From the NCBI GenBank assembly GCA_051453625.1, contig JBOZIK010000001.1, positions 133,001,391 to 133,023,487 of the forward strand: 22,097 nucleotides of DNA, given 5' to 3'. The DNA comes from Welwitschia mirabilis. Taxonomy: Eukaryota; Gnetophyta; Gnetopsida; Welwitschiales. Positions within the stretch are counted from its first letter, which is position 1. Every line of letters starts with the position of its first letter. A program made the translations under genes and the position numbers. Under the pieces are notes generated by a model. That model searched no databases and was not told the DNA's origin. It worked only from the letters and a program-made list of their open reading frames with translations. Below are positions 9,936 through 19,132 of this stretch, in pieces.

Positions 9936-11076
9936 TCTCAATATTAAGCCTTGTCCTTAACCTCTTACCCTTCTTATTCAATCTTCATAAGAATAAAATT
10001 TATGTTCCTACATCTTCCTAGTTGGTTAGTCACCTATGGCCAAATGGTGAATGCTTCTTTTCTCTTCTTGCTTGTAATCCTATCAAAGTTAACTTTAGTT
10101 AATTGCTTGTTTTTAGATGGTTGGCCTCTCAATCCCTAGCTAGTTAATCTCTTTTACTTTTTTGATCGATAATTAAAGATTGATTACTATTCTTAGATAG
10201 TAAGTCATTTATCCATAAAAATTTCAATTTTTGCTTACAATTGTCGATTTCCTATACTTCAGGATCAATATTCCATTATTCAAAAATCCTACTATAACTA
10301 GGTAACTAGGTTTCTTCATTTATTACTCTTTCCAAGCATTTTTAGTGTGACTTCCTATTATCTTTTGGATCTTTAATGGTTTGTTTGATAATTTTCAACT
10401 AGGTTTCACAATCATACTTAGTTACCTTACATTTCTTTTGCATTTCTTTAATTTTTTTGAAAACTTAATTAGGTATGATCACTTTAATCTCCTATTTCAT
10501 CTTTTTCTTGTTTTTAAAATCTTTTCTAATTACTTTCCAATGATGTAGCTTATATATACATTAATTTATACTATTTTTAACCATTCTTCACAAACTTAAT
10601 AGTAATATAATCTCTTTTTAGCATTTTAATCAATCTTTGTATGCACATGAATAAGAATTATGTTTTAAATATTTATTTTTTAATCATCTTAGTACATGAT
10701 TACTTACTTCTCTAGTGTTATTTCTTCGATGTTAAACTATTTTTTGTTCACTTAACTAGTGTTTCGCAAACTTTTCTCTACATGCATTATGAAATGTGCA
10801 TTACGTATTTAATGAAATGCCTAGAAGAACAAGCATTTCATCTTCTATATTTCGCATCTTAAAATTAATTTATTATTAGATATTTTTCATATCTTTAGTC
10901 TTTCACTCCTAGTATATCCAAGGTACTATTTTTTATTTATTTTTATTGTGAGTTATTAATTACATGTTTTGATTAGAAAAATAAAATCTTGAGTTAAAGG
11001 AGAATAGCCTTGATTCACTAAGGACAAAAAAATTGAAGAATCCACCTCCTAAGCATGATAAGTGGATCTAGTAGCT
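9936..11076 (+). other. E1 spacer between pol and env-like frame
   Basis: A T-rich, stop-filled stretch of about 1.1 kb in the position of the long pol-env spacer of Sireviruses. No domain, RNA gene or repeat was recognised. A 62-codon frame at 9951-10139 is hydrophobic but runs on from the decayed end of pol and is probably chance. Confidence 0.45.
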
Positions 11077-12109
11077 ATGATGAATCAAGATGTAAAAATC
11101 AAATTTAAAAATGAATAAAATAATAAGGTTATTCTTATGGAGTATGTCATACATGTAAATTTCTTTAAGAGCCTTACTAATCCTATGGTCTAAATATTCT
11201 CGTAGCAATGATAAAAACCTCTCTTTAAGCCTCTTCCTAAGATCATTATAAAGGTTGTTAGCCTTATCTGTACTAATGTTGAGGTAGTTTATCTCTAGGA
11301 CTATGTAATTTAGACAAAAATCTCAAGACTGGATTTTTGAATTACATGAGATCTAATTGGACAAAATTTTGAACATTCCCTATGATGGCATACAACAGCT
11401 CATCTTTGACACTTTTAAGTATCCTAATAGGTTTTAGCATGCTCATAATTTGTATAAGAGAGATTTTGACTATGAAAGGACCATAACATTTAGGGCTAAA
11501 CATATCACATCTCTCTACCATGTACTTCACCTAATCTTTAGATACATTCTTCTATCACTTAATGCACACAAGGATGAAGTTCACATTTAATGTCTCAAAT
11601 TCCTGCACTGGATATTTAGTCAAACTTACATTAATACATCTATTCTAATCTTCAAATACATTATTCGCACATTATAGTATGAGAATCAAATCTTACAATA
11701 TGAAGGATTAATGAACAACTTATGCAATAGACTCATCATTCTTTGTTCATCATACCATTTTAACTATTACATTCTAATTTGCATGCACATGTTTAAGGTT
11801 GGTCTAGTACCAAACTGGAACAAAGAGGCTTATCCCATCACTTCTTCTCTAGCACCTCATCAGTATGCACCCTATTCCAGAGGTAGCACTGTTATTGATA
11901 TTTTGTAATCAATATTGATATAAATTTATGAATAGCATTAAAGTTAATAGTTCACTGATCTCTAAAAATCACTTACTTAAAAGACTCTAAAGCTTACTCC
12001 TCCTTTAGATTATCTAGATTCCTTTAGAGAAGAAAAGCACTACGAGGATCAAGGGGAAGAAATGAAGGAGGAGGAAGCACTAGAAGAAGAAAAGATAGAA
12101 GAAGAAGAA

Positions 12110-12140
<31 letters not shown>

Positions 12141-12212
12141 AGTTTGAGCAAGAAGCATCAAAGAAGGAAAAAGTTGTATAGATGAATTCAAAGAGGAGTC
12201 CGTGGCTAAGAT
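11077..12212 (+). pseudogene. E1 env-like ORF, broken
   Basis: A single reading frame can be followed from 11381 to about 12207 with only occasional stops (for example TAG near 11435 and TAA at 11906), which is unusual in this AT-rich DNA and argues for a former gene. Its middle contains NAHKDEVHI and LMNNLCNRLIILC, which line up with HLAGYRDEASNYR and MLITNLCHYYRVMF in the E2 frame. It ends in a glutamate run (12059-12145), as the E2 frame does. Late frames of this kind in Sireviruses are called env-like; the role is unproven. The N-terminal limit is uncertain; 11077 is only the nearest plausible ATG. No clear membrane segment or signal peptide could be assigned. Confidence 0.55.
12096..12142. 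repeat. GAA microsatellite within the env-like frame
   Basis: About fifteen GAA/AAG triplets, broken once by a TAA (12110-12112), encode the glutamate tail of the E1 env-like frame. On the complement they read as a serine run, which is not a real protein. The equivalent E2 tail mixes GAA, GAG, GAT and TCT codons, so the E1 run has probably expanded by slippage after decay. Confidence 0.8.
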
Positions 12213-13028
12213 AAATAGAGTGAAGGAAGAAACAACACCATAGGAGCCTACTCATTTAGTTCCATCATCATCATGTGGGGTGACTTCTTCACCAAGAGCT
12301 TTAAGGGCTCCATTGCCCAACCTCTACTAGTGTCTCAAATTTAATACCATTTCCACACCTTAATTGTTCCATACTCATAGGCTACAATCTTGTTTAATAA
12401 CTTAGTCATCTTGTGCTTCTAGAGGCATGGTGCTATTATATGGATTAAATATTGAGTTTGATTAAATTTAGTTATATCTATCTTACTACATTTATCTTTT
12501 GCATTTTCATTATACACATCCATCATTGTCATTGATAATAAATGAAAAGAGCTATGGGTTATTTTAGATACTAGTTATTTTGATTAGTATAAAAGTAGCT
12601 ATGTTAATGTGTTTATGGCCAGATATGTGGATAATTTTGTTTACCATGAAAAATTTCTTTTTATAACATATTATGTCTTTTTGTTCTTTTCTTCGATATG
12701 TTCATAGAATATAGCATGTAGTAAGCGTGCTTTCAAATTTTATTTAAATAATTTCCATGTGCTTATTTCTATGTTATGAAATACTTGTTATGTCTAAATA
12801 ATATGCTTTTCACATTTACACTATAAAAATTCATTTAGAAAATGAGGGATGCTACTATGTTTCCTAGAGTCAAATAATTTCACGTTTTAATATTCATCTC
12901 CAATTTATACTTTAATTGTAACACTTGTATAACATGCTCTTTAGAAGGTGAATAGACTTAAAGGAAGAATAGACTTAGTGGAAGCATCAAAGAAGATTTA
13001 GTTATCATCAATGATAACGAGGAGAAAT
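12213..13028 (+). other. E1 3' untranslated region with decayed polypurine tract
   Basis: T-rich and free of domain traces. Its right end, GAGGAGAAAT at 13019-13028, directly precedes the 3' LTR start and sits where the polypurine tract that primes plus-strand synthesis belongs. A polypurine tract is usually a longer G run; this one appears eroded. Confidence 0.5.
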
Positions 13029-13163
13029 TGTTACATCTTTTGATTGTCTACTGATGAAAAAGTAAATTCCTAGTTAAGTAAAGATAATGACTTGTATGTT
13101 TTTTTGTAAGTCTTAAAGTAGGTTTGATGCTTTGACACATAAAGAGAAAAAAAAAAAAATCAA
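13029..13163 (+). mobile_element. E1 3' LTR, first 135 bp only
   Basis: Begins TGTTACATC right after the purine stretch and matches the 5' LTR from 4095, including TTAAGTAAAGATAAT and the TTTGATGCTTTGACA block (13127-13141 against 4188-4202). Similarity stops after the A run at 13148-13159. The remaining 1.2 kb or more of LTR is missing, through deletion or rearrangement. Confidence 0.65.
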
Positions 13164-13990
13164 GTACAAGACCATTAAAATTTAGGACGTGTTCATTTTA
13201 AGAGGCTCATGCTTTATCCCACACGTATAGGGATGTAAAATCACTTTAGTTACTAGGGTACTTAATCTCCAATAGATTATCATAATAATCATTAGAATGT
13301 TTACATTATTGGAAATCTTCAAAAATGTTATTCTTTATTTTTTCCTTCTCTCATATCAGTCTCAGGTAGATCACTTTGCATAACATGGTTTGTAGCTTTC
13401 TTCAATTCGTATAAAAGCCAAACCTGCAAGCTATTATCTAAAAGCTAAATGTGCATTAAGGTTTTAATATGAAATGATAATGTATTTGTAGATAAGTGGA
13501 TTGTTCCCAGTGTAGGATAATTTCCATCATTTATCTAGGATTTAGTCGTGAAACTATCTAGTGTAGGTAAAAACACATCCTTATTATCTTCATAACTTTT
13601 GTGTACGGAATTGCAGTTCTTACTATAATCCCATTTTGAAACAATTACATAGAGCTTTACATCATGTAAAGGAGATGAAGCCTACTTTGGCTAATGGATT
13701 TTTTAAAATTTTAATTAAAAACTACTTAAATATAGCCATCTTTACTAACTTACATAAATTTTCAGCAAATCTTAACACTCTTTTGGCCATAGATTCCTTA
13801 TATGGTCTCATTTTCTAATGTAGTTTAAATGCATAGTTTACTTTTTTTCATTCTTTTCAATCATGATTAATTTTTCATTTAATCAAAAATCATGTCAAGT
13901 AATTTGAAGAAAAACGTTCACATAATGTTATGCAATAAGAAATTTGGGACCTAGGATTTGCAAGTCTCAGAGTCACTACCAAGTTTGAAA
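13164..13990. other. Unassigned stretch after the E1 break
   Basis: No match to the E1 5' LTR could be followed past 13163, and no protein domain is visible. A 60-codon frame at 13636-13818 is unsupported. A TATAAAAG-like word lies near 13411, without a recognisable gene downstream. Confidence 0.4.
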
Positions 13991-14580
13991 ATGTTTGGAT
14001 AAATTACTTGTATTAGCCTTCCATAAAGCTTAAAAATGCTATAAGGCTTAAAAAGTGGATTGAGGATGATAATAAAATTGANNNNNNNATTCTTCTTTAC
14101 ATATATTATAACTTGTCTAACATGATTGATGAGAATGTTTATAACACTACATGGGTGGATTTGAAATTTTTCAATAAGAATTTGGACATTAAATATAATT
14201 TAAAATTTCTCCATATTATGAGAAAATTAAATCAAATAAAAATGTAGCATGAAAAAGTACATGAAAATAATTAACATGTTGAGGTCACTCAAATAGATCA
14301 TTGACAGACATTTCAAAGCTCAATGCATCAGACGGTCTTTTCTCCTTCAGTATTATTTGTATATTCAAGATTACAGAAATTTGTTATTTAGCATGTAAGC
14401 TAATGGTTTGTTGAAAAATCACAACTTTAAACATTTAGATAATAAGGTAATTGATTTTATAAAAACTTTTAAAAATTGTTTTAGCACATTTAGTCAAATT
14501 AACAATGTTAATGTTGCATTAAATGTTAACCTCAATGAAGAAGTAAACTTCAATTAGTCCTCTCAAAATAGTAATAGAGA
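13991..14580 (+). pseudogene. Possible copia gag fragment
   Basis: One frame reads LKKWIEDDNKI, then (after seven Ns that preserve the frame) ILLYIYYNLSNMIDENVYNT, TWVDLKFFNKNL and LHIMRKLNQIKM-stop. The order Trp-x-x-Asp-Asp, a hydrophobic block, Thr-Trp-x-x-Leu and a Leu/Met-Lys helix resembles the UBN2-type capsid domain of Ty1/copia gag. It is followed by a stop-rich stretch without a zinc knuckle or pol. It may be a fragment of a third copia lineage. The match is by pattern only, so confidence is low. Confidence 0.35.
14082..14088. other. Assembly gap, 7 N
   Basis: Seven undetermined bases inside the possible gag fragment. The surrounding frame stays open across them, which fits a correctly sized gap. 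Confidence 0.95.
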
Positions 14581-15058
14581 TAGAGTGATAACACGCAAAA
14601 ATTGACATTCTAACTAAGTATATTTGATCAATTTAACTTAGGTGAGGACATTAAAATAGCTACTTTATCATAAAACTATGTCTTTGACCTCTTTTTAATA
14701 TAATTCATGAACTTATGCACTTTTTCATGACAATTCTAGGAAAAATATTGCTTTTTGAATCACATGTCAAAATTTGAATTTAATCTAGCTAAAAATACCA
14801 ATGCCACCATCCAGGTCATTGGTACCACTAGTCATTTGGAGCAGAATTGGCTAAGAGATATGTTTTAGAGTCATCTTGGGAAAGTAAGTAATTTTCGCTT
14901 ATGGGATCAAACAAATATGATATCAAACTGTGATAAATTATGTAGTCATAAAAGTGTCAAATTTTCAATTAAAAATCCTAAAATGTAAAACCCTAATATT
15001 GGAATCTTAACCCTATTTTTTCCCTATAAAAAGGGCCTTGCACTTTCATTTAAAGGAT
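14581..15058. other. Unassigned stretch at the E2 insertion edge, with TATA-like box
   Basis: No domain or repeat was recognised. CCCTATAAAAAGGGCCTTGC at 15022-15041 looks like a TATA-box context on the + strand, with the box at 15025-15034. The E2 LTR edge is at 15059, about where transcription from such a box would start. It may be an old promoter of a host gene or of another element; no coding sequence follows because the LTR interrupts. Confidence 0.3.
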
Positions 15059-16400
15059 CGAGAACCTTAGAGGGGTGGGGGGGTGAATAGGTTTCTAAAA
15101 AATATTCAAATAAATTCACAATATTAACTTTACTTGAAATAAATCACTAAAAACTTATGCAAGAAAACTGAAATTATTCTGAAAAATGAAATAACAGAAA
15201 GCATAGAAATACCAATCAGAAGCACACAAGATTTATAGTGGTTTGGGAAAACCCCCTGCTCCACTCTTGATGATTAGCTTCTATCCAAGCTTGATCTTGA
15301 TCTCCATTAATCTCTTCCAGGTATTGCAGGTCCACTTGTAACCTTTACAAATGGACATTTTCTAAAGGCTCAGTCTCAACCTTTTGCAAGAAAGCATAGT
15401 AGTGATGATGATATGCCTAGATGCACAAGTATTACTTGATCTTTAGCTCAAGAATAGTATTAAAGTACTTTTTTAGAAGATGGTACAATTTGAAAACAAA
15501 GAGTGCTATAGATTTGACCTCATATGCAAAGATACCAACAGGTCTTGGTTTACCATTGGTCAGGAATGAGATGCCAATGAGTACAATGAAAAAATTCAAA
15601 AGATTTAAAAGTTCAGTATAATGATTTTGACTCCTGGCAATATATAATGGAAGACTTTAAGGGTTTTTACAAGTAAAAAGGTCTTTTAATGGACATACAA
15701 CATATATGTAACGGCTATAAAAATTTGTGTTTCCTTCACGACTGATTGATCCCTCAAAGGTCCGGTTGACCCCATCTGGTGCCATCACTTAAATCAGTCA
15801 CCTTGTGTTCTTTTAGTTGACACTAGTTTCTCACTGCTTCATGTCTGGTCGATCCCTTAGGATCTAGTCAACCACTCATCTAATCGCCAGCTTGATCTAG
15901 ATAAAGTATAACACAGTTTTCTGCTCTAGGTCCGGTTGACCCCTCAGGAATCTGATCGACCCCTTGTTGATCATCTGTGAAGTATTAATGATCAGTTGCA
16001 CAGGTCCAGTTGACCCCTTAGGTGTCCAGTCGACCCCTTGATGATTGACTAGTAAGTATTAGATGCATAGTGCTCAGGTCTAGTCAACCCCTCAGATGTC
16101 TGGTTGACCTCTTGAGGATTAGCTAAGAAGTACTAGCGCTCAGGTTCATAGGTTCGGTTTATCCCTTAAATGTCCAGTTGATCCCTTTAAATTTATTTAC
16201 TTCTATGTGTTCGCTTCAAGTGTGGTCAACCCCTTAGAAATTTATCGACCTCTCAAGAGGGTATCAAAACTTAACATGTTTTTAGGATTAAAATATAATA
16301 TAAAATACTTCAGCTTCTGACCTGCAATTGATCAATAATTTCTACATAAGATACAACAAATTTTACTACAAAGAAAATATTAGTTTGACATTAATTAACA
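15059..16400 (-). mobile_element. E2 3' LTR, about 1.34 kb
   Basis: On the reverse strand the LTR starts TGTTAATTAATG (16400 leftwards), close to the polypurine tract, and ends in a C-rich CACCCCCCCACCCCTCTAAGG stretch (complement of 15067-15087), about 8 bases before the terminus. Sirevirus LTRs commonly end in such a C-rich tract. The terminal CA reads CG (complement of 15059-15060), a single mutation. The stretch at 15210-15360 with ACAAGATTTATAGTGGTTTG (15227-15246) is typical of the R/U5 part of these LTRs. A repeat array lies in the U3 part. No second LTR is visible for comparison. Confidence 0.7.
15744..16255. promoter_or_regulatory. Tandem array of paired TTGAC-type boxes in the E2 LTR U3
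   Basis: Six to seven units. Box starts (TCCGGTTGACC and variants) are at 15843/15864, 15931/15951, 16005/16025, 16080/16099, 16154/16172 and 16221/16241, plus 15744/15760 at the edge. The period is 74-75 bp in the best part (15931, 16005, 16080, 16154) and the two boxes in a unit are 18-21 bp apart. Most boxes are followed by CCCTC or CCCTT. Exact TTGACC occurs at least four times on the + strand; others read GTCAACC. TTGAC is the core of the W-box bound by plant WRKY factors. The array is in U3, upstream of transcription for this reverse-strand element. Conserved palindromic LTR repeats have been described for Sireviruses. Confidence 0.65.
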
Positions 16401-16913
16401 AATAATAATTCAAAAATCTCCCTCTTTGACATTGATGGAAAACTTTTTCTTAGTTGAGGAGATTTGATTTAGAAAAACTTCCCTCACAAAATGCTTATTA
16501 ACTTTTTGCAAAAATATTAACCATTTTATATCAAGTAAGACATTTTGAAAAAGTTTCAAATTTGTGTCAAATTAAAACCATTTAAAATAGAATTTGTGAG
16601 ATATTAAAATGCCAAAATATATAAGATAATCAACATTTTGATCATGAATCATTTAATAAATATAAGATATACCATAAATTAAAGTTCATAATGAAAATAG
16701 ATGTGCACTAAAAATTTGAGACAGAAATTATGGAACATGAAAACCAAGTACATTACTATTACTGAAAGATGAACAGTACAAAGAAAAGTACTCATTAAGA
16801 GCAGATATAACTGAAAGTAACGTAAACAACTAATTAATTTTCCCCCTTTTGACATCAATGACAAAGAAAAAAAGAAACACAAGCATGAAAAACGTAAGCA
16901 TAGAAAGAGATAT
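16401..16913 (-). other. E2 3' untranslated region with two polypurine tracts
   Basis: On the reverse strand two matching words occur: GATGTCAAAAAGGGGGAAAA (complement of 16838-16857) and CAATGTCAAAGAGGGAGA (complement of 16417-16434). The second lies about 17 bases before the LTR start and is the likely primer for plus-strand synthesis. The first, about 420 bp upstream, is a second copy. Multiple polypurine tracts are known in Sireviruses. The stretch between is AT-rich and non-coding; a 67-codon reverse frame at 16679-16882 overlaps it without recognisable domains. Confidence 0.55.
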
Positions 16914-17950
16914 TCAGTTAGATTCTTCTACTTCTTCCTCTTCTGATTCTTCTTCAGAATCTTCTTCTTCTTCCTCTTCCTCTTCTTCGGCTGCCTTTCA
17001 CGCTGAGCTTCTAGCTTCCTCTGAAGTGTAAGCAATCTTATACCCCGCTAGAATAGAGATTCTTTCAGGTGCTTGGTATTAGATTCAATCTATCTCAAGT
17101 ATGAAATAGTCTCTTCTGATAAGGCTTTCTTGGAAGAAGGAGATTTAGAGGATTTTTTGGATCTGACAAAGATATGCGTGCAAGACAACATCGCATGCCC
17201 AATGGATGACATGGGGTTAAGGGTTTCAAGCTTCGGATGAAACATGACTCTATAATAATGACAAAGATTTGTAATTAACATAGAATAGGATAGATCCCTA
17301 ATTGTGTGATACTCTAACTAAGAAAGCATATTCTTTAATATAATGGTAAGGGCATCAATCAAATTCCTAGTTCCTACCATGTACATCAAATAGGCCCTAT
17401 AGTTTGAGGCCTCATCACGATAACCCGCCAAATGCAAAAATGAAGAAACCTATACTTTGGGGTAACCAAAGAAGTAGAAATAATATGCTTCCAACTGTGA
17501 AACTTACCACAGAGCTCCCTTGTGACCTCTGCTTTGTCTTTCATGGAGTCACGAAGAGGTCAAAACTTCTTATAGTCTCCTCTTGGAAGATTAGCAAAGG
17601 CCATAAAATTAGTTTGCGGTCACCTTTATCTTCTTCTCCAAAATGAGGGTTTCAAAGGTACCACTGTTAGAATTAAAAGAAGCATTACAATAAAACATCC
17701 TCGTAAGAAAAGAGTAAGCAAGACTTGAAATAATAAGAAAGTAGAAGAAATCCATATCTCGCAAGAGTTGGATCACATCTCTAAGCTTCTTTATCTCTGC
17801 AGTGGCAACAACCACTTCCTGGAAAACTGGCTTCTTCTCAAACTTCTCTTGGAAATTGTCTAAAGCTTTATCAAACATGCCCTAGTATAAAAAATAAGGA
17901 CCTCTACTAGTAGCCTCCTTTGTCCTTCTCCTACAGCGTCCCTCAGCCAT
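16914..17950 (-). pseudogene. E2 env-like ORF, broken
   Basis: Starts at ATG (complement of 17948-17950), MAEGRCRRRTKEATSRGP, a basic N-terminus. After one in-frame TAG it runs on as an 89-codon open stretch (17878-17609) whose later part, MFYCNASFNSNSGTFETLIL, fits the late frame of Sireviruses. After at least one frameshift, YRDEASNYRAYLMYMVGT and MLITNLCHYYRVMFHPKL correspond to E1 pieces. The end is a run of Glu with Asp-Ser and Ser breaks, then Val-Glu-Glu-Ser-Asn and TGA (16914-16916). A further frameshift lies just before the acidic tail. The function of these frames is unknown. The serine runs seen on the + strand here are its shadow. Confidence 0.6.
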
Positions 17951-18246
17951 TACAACCACTTGGCAGGAGCTTCAAAATAAGAAAAATCGAAGAGAGACAC
18001 TAGATCTGAAGGAGACCGGTGGCTAGAAAATAATGAAAAGGGTTTGTGATTCACTTGCTTTTAAAAAGAGGGTCGATTAGGTCGATTTTGATAAAGAAAT
18101 CAGGTCCATCAAAAAATCTTCTGCACTATAACCCTCTAGGTTTGGTTGATCAGTTTGAGTTCCAGTCGACCTGTTAAGATGTGGGTCATAGTACTATTAG
18201 GGTCTGGGCGATCGGGCTTTCAGGCTAGTCGACCGATCACCTCTAG
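17951..18246 (-). other. E2 spacer between pol and env-like frame
   Basis: About 300 bp without coding trace. It is dominated by GTCGACC/GGTTGATC-type words described separately. On the reverse strand it ends at the env-like ATG with a purine-rich context. It is much shorter than the 1.1 kb spacer of E1, so one of the two has been lengthened or shortened. Confidence 0.5.
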
Positions 18247-18275
18247 TCAATCAAATAATAAATCTGGTTGACTAC
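18141..18275. promoter_or_regulatory. Paired TTGAC-type boxes between pol and env-like frame
   Basis: Three pairs: 18141/18160 (TTTGGTTGATC, TTCCAGTCGACC), 18203/18224 (TCTGGGCGATC, GCTAGTCGACC) and 18242/18263 (TCTAGTCAATC, TCTGGTTGAC). Within-pair distances are 19-21 bp, as in the LTR array. This region is internal to the element, about 200-330 bp upstream of the env-like ATG on the reverse strand. It could act as a promoter or enhancer for that frame; this is inference. Confidence 0.45.
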
Positions 18276-18882
18276 CGTGTAGGCAGTTAGATGATGGTAA
18301 GATAATCCCCAGTTCATTTTGAAGATAAAGAAAATTATAAAAATTTAGGAGTTTGGTAAAGATATCAGCAAGTTGATGATCTGTGCTAATAAAATTCATA
18401 GTAATGTTTTCCTTTTCAACTTGATATCTTAAAAAATGATGTCTTAGTTCAATGTATTTATTTATGAAGTGCTAAATAGGATTTTTAGAAATATTTATTG
18501 TACTAGTATTATCACAGAAAGTAGGAACCTGTTCAAAACCTACACTAAAGTCATTTAGCATTTCCTTCATCCAAAAGAGATGAGCGCAACAACTCCTTGC
18601 TATAATATACTCAGCTTCTACTATTGAAAGGGAGATTGAATTTTTATTTTTACTTGTTCATATCACTAAGCATGATCTTAATAGGAAATAATTACCACTT
18701 GTGATCTTTTTATCATCCTTACATCCACCCCAATCTACATCATTAAATCCTGCAAGATCAAAAGATGTCTAAGTTGGATATCATAAACCATAATCAAATT
18801 TCCTCTTTACATATCTAATTATTGTTTTCATTCTTGTAAGTGTGATTCTTTCAGTTGGGTTTAGTACCTTGCACACACGACA

Positions 18883-18917
18883 NNNNNNNNNNNNNNNNNN
18901 NNNNNNNNNNNNNNNNN
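18883..18917. other. Assembly gap, 35 N
   Basis: Lies between RT and RNase H of E2. The missing protein segment in copia pol is about a dozen residues, close to 35 bases, so the gap size appears realistic. Confidence 0.95.
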
Positions 18918-19132
18918 ATATAATAAACTTTCAATCATACTCCTATCAAGCTTCTGACCTACTAATTTTTCATTTTTATCCAAACTGACTATACAAGAAG
19001 CTGACATGGGAGTATTAATTGTTTTAGTATTATCTAATCCAAATAATTTGATTAAATCCTTTGCATATTTAGATTGTGAGATAAAAATACCATTCCTTTG
19101 TTACTTAATCTGTAATCCAAGAAATATTTTCA

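Larger units (their letters stand above)
4095..13163 (+). mobile_element. E1: decayed Ty1/copia retrotransposon, Sirevirus-like
   Basis: A roughly 9 kb element. The first 125-135 bp after 4095 match the bases after 13029 at about three quarters identity, which marks the 5' LTR and the start of the 3' LTR. Between them, in copia order, lie a gag with a zinc-knuckle remnant, a coiled-coil spacer, protease, GAG-pre-integrase/integrase, reverse transcriptase and RNase H, then a later frame ending in a glutamate run. The late env-like frame and long gag-pol spacer point to the Sirevirus lineage (family knowledge). Every region carries stops or frameshifts, and several catalytic residues are lost, so it cannot act by itself. 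Confidence 0.8.

Noticed and set aside
12049-12255. Reverse-strand frame with a long serine run
   Set aside because: It is the complement of the GAA-rich glutamate tail of the E1 env-like frame; the homologous E2 tail supports the glutamate reading.
15710-15722. GGCTATAAAAAT on the + strand as the E2 promoter
   Set aside because: E2 is on the reverse strand, so this box faces the wrong way for its transcription.
15744-16255. CRISPR-like array
   Set aside because: Repeats are degenerate and contain paired boxes without unique spacers of fixed length, and lie inside a plant LTR.
16838-16857. Second polypurine tract as the true LTR edge
   Set aside because: The LTR landmarks (TGTTAATTAATG start) follow the other tract at 16417; sequence next to 16838 has no LTR start.
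16849-17031. Forward-strand serine-rich frame
   Set aside because: Shadow of the E2 acidic tail on the reverse strand, within the env-like frame.
17404-17646. 80-codon forward frame
   Set aside because: Lies antisense to the E2 env-like frame, which has recognisable homology on the other strand.
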